Assembly: GCA_016182435.1 (NCBI GenBank)
Contig: JACPGN010000024.1
Span: 1-5,165 of the forward strand
Length of the DNA stretch: 5,165 nt
Origin: Lentisphaerota bacterium
Lineage (GTDB): Bacteria; Verrucomicrobiota; Kiritimatiellia; JAAZAB01
Reading direction: 5' to 3'
Below are positions 1-4,166 of the stretch, one piece after another. How positions within the stretch are numbered: position 1 is the first letter of the stretch; each line of letters begins with the position of its first letter. A model generated the notes under the pieces. That model saw nothing but the letters and a program-made list of their open reading frames with translations. It had not been told where the DNA came from and did no database searches. The position numbers were made by a program, and so were the translations under genes.

Positions 1-3
1 GAG

Positions 4-72
4 GGACGACTTCCCCGCCTGCAGCGCCTGTGGCGCAGCCACTGCGGGCAGGCACGTCGTCCGCATTTTTTT
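4..72 (+). terminator. GC-rich inverted repeat with T tract (terminator or leader attenuator)
   Basis: Bases 4-10 (GGACGAC) pair perfectly with 56-62 (GTCGTCC), and 17-22 (GCCTGC) pair with 48-53 (GCAGGC). The inner part can form either 24-28 with 32-36 (GCGCC/GGCGC) or 30-34 with 38-42 (GTGGC/GCCAC). Seven T follow at 66-72, three bases after the outer stem. This is the shape of an intrinsic terminator, most simply for a gene upstream of the window. Only 31 bases separate the T tract from the hydG start, which leaves little room for a separate promoter, so a conditional terminator in the hydG leader is possible. The interrupted outer stem could also be a dispersed palindromic repeat. Confidence 0.5.
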
Positions 73-80
73 CACACGTT

Positions 81-103
81 CCGGATAACCGGGAGGAACT
101 CCC
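81..103 (+). promoter_or_regulatory. hydG ribosome binding site inside a small hairpin
   Basis: GGGAGGA at 91-97 is a strong Shine-Dalgarno sequence six bases before the ATG at 104, which supports that start. The same bases form a 5-bp stem with a GAA loop (GGGAG at 91-95 with CTCCC at 99-103). An alternative stem, CCGG at 81-84 with CCGG at 89-92 around ATAA, shares bases 91-92 with it, so the two folds exclude each other. The binding site is clear; any regulatory role of the folds is speculative because both stems are short. Confidence 0.6.
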
Positions 104-1489
104 ATGACAACACCAACTGAATTGCAGACCGAATTCCTGACAGGGATTCTGGAGCAGACCAGCTCGCCGGCGGGCGCGCTTGTCGCCGCGATCATTGAAC
201 GAGCGCGAGACAAAAAGGGATTGGCGCTTAAGGAGGTCGGCTATCTGCTGAACCTTTCCGCCGGAAAGGACCCGGAACTTACCCGCCGACTTTTCCAGAC
301 GGCCGCGGCGATCAAACAGGAGATTTACGGGAAACGTCTGGTATTCTTTGCGCCGTTATATGTCTCGGACTACTGCGTCAACGATTGCGCCTACTGCAAT
401 TTCCATGCGCGCAACCAGGAACTCACGCGCCGCAAACTCAGCTTGAACGAAGTTGCCGCCCAGACCGAATTCCTGATTGACCAAGGGCATAAACGGATTC
501 TCTTGGAAGCCGGTGAAGACCCGGTCCACAATCCAATTGAATATATTGTCAAGGTCATCCGCAAAATCTATGCGGTGCGCACGCCGCGGGGCAATATTCG
601 CCGGATAAATGTCAATATCGCCGCCACCACGGTGGCAAACTACCGCCAACTTAAGGCCGCCGGCATCGGCACTTATCAGCTCTTTCAAGAGACCTATCAC
701 CGGCCGACCTACGAGCGGCTCCACCGCGGTCCCAAGGCGGATTTTGAGCGCCAGGTCAACGCGCCGCTGCGGGCGTTCACCGGCGGGATTGAAGATGTGG
801 GCCTGGGCGCGCTATTTGGGCTCTATGATTGGCGCTTCGAGGTGCTCGCCCTGGTGGCCCACAGCCAGTATCTTGAGCGCGCCTATAAGGTCGGGCCCCA
901 TACGATTTCAGTTCCGCGCATGCGCCCCGCGCCGACGGTTGCTTATCAGCCGGAGAGCCCGGTGAGCGACGACGACTTTCTGCGGCTGATTGCCATTATC
1001 CGGCTGGCCCTGCCGTATGTTGGGATGATTATCTCCACGCGCGAGCGGCCGGAAATACGCCGGCAAGCGTTCCAGATCGGCATCTCCCAGGCCAGCGCCG
1101 GCTCGGTTACCGTTACCGGCGGCTACGGCCGCCAGGGACAACAGCCGCAATTTGCCGTTGCGGATGAAAGGCCGCTCCAGGAAGTAATCAAGGGTATCGT
1201 GGCGGACAAACTGATCCCCAGTTTCTGCACCGCCTGTTACCGCAGCGGCCGGACCGGCGAGCGCTTCATGCAATTGGCCAAGCCCGGCGCAATTCAGCAG
1301 CTCTGTCAGCCAAACGCCATCCTGACCTTTGCCGAATACCTGGCCGATTTCACCTCGAACGGCCTGCGCGAAAAAGGCTACCAACTCATTGATGAATACC
1401 TGCGCGCGATCGCTGATGACGCGCTGCGGGCTGAGACCGCGCGCCGCCTGGCGCAAGTCCGCGCCGGGGAGCGGGATCTGTATTTCTAG
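104..1489 (+). CDS. hydG: [FeFe]-hydrogenase H-cluster maturase HydG (radical SAM tyrosine lyase)
   Basis: HydG is a cytoplasmic radical SAM enzyme that cleaves tyrosine to p-cresol, CO and cyanide and builds the Fe(CO)2(CN)-cysteine synthon used for the H-cluster of [FeFe]-hydrogenase. The protein is 461 residues, near the usual family length. The radical SAM cluster motif CX3CX2C is at Cys91, Cys95 and Cys98 (CVNDCAYC), followed by the TIM-barrel segment with LLEAGEDP at 133-140. The C-terminal motif CX2CX22C is intact at Cys375, Cys378 and Cys401. It binds the auxiliary iron-sulfur cluster that carries the dangler iron, and it separates HydG from the related ThiH of thiamine synthesis. The start is fixed by a strong ribosome binding site at 91-97. 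A HypC-HydE-like gene follows on the same strand after 254 bases of repeats. No broken motif or frameshift is seen, so this copy should be active. Confidence 0.95.
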   Translation: MTTPTELQTEFLTGILEQTSSPAGALVAAIIERARDKKGLALKEVGYLLNLSAGKDPELTRRLFQTAAAIKQEIYGKRLVFFAPLYVSDYCVNDCAYCNFHARNQELTRRKLSLNEVAAQTEFLIDQGHKRILLEAGEDPVHNPIEYIVKVIRKIYAVRTPRGNIRRINVNIAATTVANYRQLKAAGIGTYQLFQETYHRPTYERLHRGPKADFERQVNAPLRAFTGGIEDVGLGALFGLYDWRFEVLALVAHSQYLERAYKVGPHTISVPRMRPAPTVAYQPESPVSDDDFLRLIAIIRLALPYVGMIISTRERPEIRRQAFQIGISQASAGSVTVTGGYGRQGQQPQFAVADERPLQEVIKGIVADKLIPSFCTACYRSGRTGERFMQLAKPGAIQQLCQPNAILTFAEYLADFTSNGLREKGYQLIDEYLRAIADDALRAETARRLAQVRAGERDLYF

Positions 1490-1491
1490 TA

Positions 1492-1660
1492 TCTAACGCG
1501 GACTTATGCCCGCAACCCATTATCCAACACAATATCCAATATTCAACAAGGAATATCCAATAACCAAGTTAAGAGAATCGCAGACAACGTGTAAGGGGCG
1601 TTTTTGTTTCCTTTCTTCATCATTGGTTATTGAGTGTTGGATATTGGATATTCTTATTAC
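1492..1660. repeat. AT-rich inverted-repeat element between hydG and the HypC-HydE gene
   Basis: Two arms rich in the word ATATCCAATA and its complement face each other. Bases 1531-1548 match the complement of 1635-1652 at 17 of 18 positions, and CAATAACCAA at 1557-1566 (within the arm) matches the complement of 1623-1632. The left arm has about nine extra bases and a direct repeat of AATATCCAATA at 1531 and 1552. Roughly 55 bases lie between the arms. Base composition is far more AT-rich than the flanking genes, which suggests a dispersed or miniature mobile-type element. A degenerate GC palindrome at 1493-1515 precedes it and resembles the perfect one at 1700-1726. No transposase, no clear target-site duplication and no convincing gene is seen. 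Confidence 0.65.
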
Positions 1661-1688
1661 AAAGATACACGCAAAAACGTGTATCTTT
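1661..1688 (+). repeat. Perfect 11-bp hairpin, AT-rich
   Basis: AAAGATACACG at 1661-1671 is the exact complement of CGTGTATCTTT at 1678-1688, with the loop CAAAAA. No T tract follows, so it is a poor intrinsic terminator for hydG. It may be part of the repeat cluster or a transcript-processing or stabilising structure. The palindrome is certain, its role unknown. Confidence 0.6.
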
Positions 1689-1699
1689 ACGGGCAAGCG

Positions 1700-1726
1700 T
1701 CCAACGCGGGCTAAGCCCGCGTTGGA
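1700..1726 (+). repeat. Perfect 12-bp GC hairpin just upstream of the HypC-HydE start
   Basis: TCCAACGCGGGC at 1700-1711 pairs perfectly with GCCCGCGTTGGA at 1715-1726 around a TAA loop. It ends 17 bases before the ATG at 1744. No T run follows, so it is not a typical terminator. A degenerate relative lies at 1493-1515, straight after hydG, so the AT-rich element sits between two related GC palindromes. It could be a dispersed repeat, a protein-binding site, or an mRNA structure that affects translation of the next gene, whose ribosome binding site is weak. Confidence 0.65.
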
Positions 1727-1743
1727 TCACGAGATCATGACCA

Positions 1744-2082
1744 ATGTGTTATGCCATTCCAGGCAGAGTAGTGGAACTTGAGGGGCGCCGCGCCACCATT
1801 GACTACTTCGGCGAGCGCCGCAAGGCCTATACCGACCTGCTCACGCCCGCGCTGGGCGACTACGTCTATGCCCAGGGCGGGTTCGTGATTCAGACCGTGC
1901 CCGCGCCGGAGGCGGCGGCGATCCTGGCGGATTGGAAAGAACTTTTCTTCCGGCTCCAGCAGACGGACCGCAAACTTGCCCACAACCCGCGCACGCTTTA
2001 CGAGCGCGCCAACGCCGTCCGCCAGCAAGAGCAAGGCAACGCCTGCTGTGTCCACGGCATCCTGGAGTTTTCCATCGGATGA
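1744..2082 (+). CDS. HypC-like domain fused to the N-terminus of HydE, ending at a frame break
   Basis: The 112-residue product starts MCYAIPGRV, the signature of HypC/HupF hydrogenase chaperones, whose Cys2 holds the iron ligand complex. The essential Met-Cys start fixes the start codon although only a weak GAG (1731-1733) lies upstream. GDYVYAQGGF at 38-47 matches the second conserved HypC stretch. The HypC part ends near residue 70. Residues 81-110, from NPRTLYERANAVRQ to HGILEFS, match the HydE segment directly before its radical SAM cysteines. The reading frame then ends (Ile-Gly-stop) where the family continues with Asn-x-Cys. The remainder of HydE follows in another frame from 2079, overlapping by ATGA. 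HypC normally delivers Fe(CN)2CO during [NiFe]-hydrogenase assembly, so its attachment to an [FeFe] maturase is unexpected. The HypC domain may still fold alone; the HydE piece is only a fragment. Confidence 0.85.
   Translation: MCYAIPGRVVELEGRRATIDYFGERRKAYTDLLTPALGDYVYAQGGFVIQTVPAPEAAAILADWKELFFRLQQTDRKLAHNPRTLYERANAVRQQEQGNACCVHGILEFSIG
2071..2082 (+). other. Break point in hydE: about 67 bases missing, cluster loop lost
   Basis: The upstream frame reads GILEFS up to base 2073, and the downstream frame reads RMTEAEIL from base 2076. In HydE of Thermotoga maritima, as I recall it, 23 residues lie between these points (69 bases), including the three cysteines of CX3CX2C. Here only two bases (AT, 2074-2075) remain, which fits loss of about 67 bases and a frame change. 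The two bases could be the first base of the Asn codon and the last base of the Tyr codon that normally border this stretch. The size is inferred from a remembered homologue, not measured. Confidence 0.75.
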
Positions 2083-2894
2083 CGGAAGCCGAGATCCTGG
2101 AAGCGGTCGAACATGCCGTCAATAAATTGGGCTTCCGCGCGCTGGTTCTGCAGGCCGGCGAAGACTTCTGGTACGACGAGGCCAAACTCTATTCTATCGT
2201 CAAAAAAATACGCGCGCGCTTTGGCGTGCTCATTTTTGTGTCGTTAGGCGAGCGGCCGCTTGCGACTTACCGCAAGTTATACGCGGCCGGCGCCCGCGGC
2301 GCGTTAATCAGGTTCGAGACCGCCGACGCGGAATTGTACAAACAAGTCAAGCCGGAATCCAACCTGGCCGACCGGCTCATGCTGATAAAAGCCATCAAAG
2401 ACCTGGGCTATCTGGTTATTACCGGCTTCCTGGTTGGTTTGCCCGACCCGGCGCCGCGCGGACCACAAAGCGGAAGCAAGCGCAGAAATGGCCGGAACAT
2501 CCTTAATGACATCAGGCTCACGGCCGAATTAGGCGCCGAGATGTTTTCGTTCGGGCCGTTTATTCCGCATCCGGCCACCCCGCTGGCCGAAGCGAAAAAG
2601 CCCAGGCTCAACACCGTGCTCAATGCCATTGCCCAGGCCCGCTTGATGTATCCCGCGGCCAGGATACTGGTGACGACAGCCCTGGAAACTCTCTGTGCCG
2701 CCAAGGGCGCGCGGGAGGGCCTGCTGGCCGGCGCCAATTCGATAATGATCAATATCACCCCCAGCAAGTATCGCCGGCTCTACGAGATTTATCCCAACCG
2801 CGCCGGCGTTGAAGCCGACACCCCAGAGCGGATTGACCAGATGCTCAAACTCCTGCGTTCCCTCGGCCGCGCGCCCACGGATATCGGCCTTTAA
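2079..2894 (+). CDS. hydE: HydE-type maturase, C-terminal part lacking the radical SAM cysteines
   Basis: HydE is the radical SAM maturase that processes the HydG iron synthon on the way to the H-cluster. From ATG2079 the product is 271 residues and follows HydE through its barrel: VLQAGED (23-29), VSLGERP (54-60), IRFETAD (77-83), TGFLVGLP (115-122), FGPFIPHPATPLA (158-170), TTALET (199-204), AGANSIMIN (217-225) and YRRLYEIYPN (231-240). The CX3CX2C loop that should lie before residue 1 is missing, and only one Cys (206) remains, so the catalytic [4Fe-4S] cluster cannot be bound. The cysteines of the optional second cluster near the C-terminus are absent too. About 12 extra residues rich in Arg, Lys and Gly sit at 123-140. 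The ATGA overlap with the HypC-containing frame could allow re-initiation, but a broken gene is more likely. Upstream codons in this frame (from an ATG at 1932) are an out-of-frame shadow of the HypC-HydE reading. Confidence 0.85.
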   Translation: MTEAEILEAVEHAVNKLGFRALVLQAGEDFWYDEAKLYSIVKKIRARFGVLIFVSLGERPLATYRKLYAAGARGALIRFETADAELYKQVKPESNLADRLMLIKAIKDLGYLVITGFLVGLPDPAPRGPQSGSKRRNGRNILNDIRLTAELGAEMFSFGPFIPHPATPLAEAKKPRLNTVLNAIAQARLMYPAARILVTTALETLCAAKGAREGLLAGANSIMINITPSKYRRLYEIYPNRAGVEADTPERIDQMLKLLRSLGRAPTDIGL

Positions 2895-2912
2895 CCGCCA
2901 AGTTCCATGCCT

Positions 2913-2933
2913 GGGTTGGTCACCCTTCTTTTT
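2913..2933 (+). terminator. Weak terminator-like hairpin after hydE
   Basis: GGGT at 2913-2916 can pair with ACCC at 2922-2925 around a five-base loop, followed by TTCTTTTT at 2926-2933. It lies 19 bases past the hydE stop. The T-rich tail is good but the stem is only four pairs, so termination would be weak. Confidence 0.35.
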
Positions 2934-2936
2934 CGT

Positions 2937-2969
2937 TTGCATATTCCCCGGCAATAACGTAAATATTAT
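2937..2969 (+). promoter_or_regulatory. Possible promoter for the regulator gene
   Basis: TTGCAT at 2937-2942 could serve as a -35 box, with TAAATA at 2960-2965 as a -10 box 17 bases on; TATTAT at 2964-2969 is a better -10 match but spaced 21 bases. This is the most AT-rich part of the 124-base spacer before the regulator. Matches to the consensus are modest and the organism's sigma preferences are unknown. Confidence 0.25.
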
Positions 2970-3018
2970 CACGGCACAACACACGGGCCGGTAAGAGACC
3001 GATCCACGGAGACAGAAT

Positions 3019-4164
3019 ATGGCCGACGGCCAAAGGGCTAAGATCGCAAGCGTCCCGAATGCTCCGGAACGCGCCCCAACGCCCTGCGGGACAAGTCGCT
3101 TGAGCGGCCTGAACCACCCGGCGCTGCGGAAGCTTGATGAGCTGGCGCGCCAGTCAGCCGGTATAGGCCTGGCCGTGGTCTTCCCCCATGACCAGGGCTG
3201 GGAACAACTCTGGCTCGGCGGCGATGGACCTGGTTCATCCTACTGCCGGTTATTCCTGAGAAATGCGGAAGGCGCCAAACACTGCAAGATGTGCCACATC
3301 CTGATAGCCGTGGCCTCCTGCAGTCAAGGCCTCCGCGAGCAGCGTTGTCACACGGGCGTTTCGGTGCTTGTGGCGCCCATTCGGCAGGAGCGCGGCGAAG
3401 CAGCGGCGGTTTTGAGCAACTGCGTTTTTGCCTCTGGCGCGCGCGAGAGCGCCTGGAAGGAAACGCGCGCGCGCGGCAAACAACTGGGCCTTGACCTTAA
3501 GACCCTCCGCAAAGAATTCCTGGCGCTGCCGGAACCGACGGCCGAAAAAAAAGCGCTTGTCCACCTGACTCTGGAAGCCGCGGCCCAGATGGCCGGCTGC
3601 CTTGCCCGGCAGCGCCTGCTGGAACAGGAACTGAGTAGACTGCAAAGCCACGTTCAAGGCAGGGTTAGCGTTCCCTCAGCCGCCGAACGCGCTCTTACTA
3701 CCGCCATAAAAATGACGCATAGCCGGAAATCCGCGGCTGAGCGGCCGAGCGCCTTAGCTACCGACCGCGCGGCGGGTGACAATCCAGCATTGCGCCGCGC
3801 CACGGCGCGCGGCAAGGACCAGCAAATTTCCGGCGGCAAGACGCCGCCGACGATTGTCAAAGTTGTCAAGGACCTGGTCAACCGCCGGCCGGACCTATCC
3901 TTTTCCGTAACCGAGATAGCCCATGCCGCCCGCCTCTCGCCCAACTATTTTTCAGCCTTATTTCGCCGGCATGCTAAAGAAAGATTCTCGGACTTTCTGG
4001 TCAACCGCCGGATCGCACTGGCCCAGGAGTATCTGCGCGACAATACCTTGAATATAAGCGAGGTGGCCTTTAAGGTGGGTTATGACGATCCGGGCTATTT
4101 TATCAGATGTTTCAAGCGCCGCGTGGGCCTTACACCCGGAACTTGGCGCAACCGCCTTTCGTAG
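3019..4164 (+). CDS. PocR-type sensory domain / AraC-family transcriptional regulator
   Basis: This is a 381-residue cytoplasmic one-component regulator. Residues about 33-205 resemble the PocR ligand-binding domain (named after the propanediol regulator PocR), with its cysteine pattern at Cys76, Cys89, Cys92 and Cys110 (YCRLF, HCKMC, RCHTG) and VLVAPIRQ at 116-123. A basic, Ala/Arg-rich linker spans about 212-275. The C-terminal 100 residues form an AraC double helix-turn-helix: helix one region SVTEIAHAARLSPNYFSALF (296-315), helix two region from NISEVAFKVGY (345-355) to the family-typical ending FKRRVGLTPGTWR (365-377). GGAG at 3008-3011, seven bases before the ATG, supports the start. 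The stop lies two bases before the prenyl synthase start, so the two genes are probably co-transcribed and the regulator may control that unit. The ligand cannot be told from sequence; the clustered cysteines could bind a metal or sense redox state. Confidence 0.85.
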   Translation: MADGQRAKIASVPNAPERAPTPCGTSRLSGLNHPALRKLDELARQSAGIGLAVVFPHDQGWEQLWLGGDGPGSSYCRLFLRNAEGAKHCKMCHILIAVASCSQGLREQRCHTGVSVLVAPIRQERGEAAAVLSNCVFASGARESAWKETRARGKQLGLDLKTLRKEFLALPEPTAEKKALVHLTLEAAAQMAGCLARQRLLEQELSRLQSHVQGRVSVPSAAERALTTAIKMTHSRKSAAERPSALATDRAAGDNPALRRATARGKDQQISGGKTPPTIVKVVKDLVNRRPDLSFSVTEIAHAARLSPNYFSALFRRHAKERFSDFLVNRRIALAQEYLRDNTLNISEVAFKVGYDDPGYFIRCFKRRVGLTPGTWRNRLS

Positions 4165-4166
4165 AT

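Noticed and set aside
908..1456. Minus-strand open frame inside hydG
   Set aside because: It is antisense to a fully conserved hydG with no recognisable domain or ribosome binding site.
104..1489. ThiH (thiamine tyrosine lyase) instead of HydG
   Set aside because: The C-terminal CX2CX22C motif (Cys375, Cys378, Cys401) is specific to HydG, and the neighbour is HydE-like rather than thiamine genes.
1661..1688. Intrinsic terminator for hydG
   Set aside because: The stem is perfect but AT-rich and is followed by ACGGGC, not a T run.
1491..1730. CRISPR array
   Set aside because: The repeats are inverted and few, with no regularly spaced direct repeats and unique spacers, and no cas genes.
1506..1781. 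A 91-codon open frame across the spacer after hydG
   Set aside because: It is translated repeat sequence (arms and palindromes), has no ribosome binding site or recognisable domain, and overlaps the HypC start.
1932..2078. An earlier start for the HydE C-terminal frame
   Set aside because: In this stretch the other frame encodes recognisable HypC-HydE sequence, while this frame gives Pro/Arg/Ala-rich residues unlike HydE until RMTEAEIL. The real join is at the break point.
3461..3551. Slippage-prone tracts in the regulator (alternating CG near 3464-3475 and eight A at 3545-3552)
   Set aside because: The frame continues normally through both, so there is no sign of a phase-variable switch beyond the tracts themselves.
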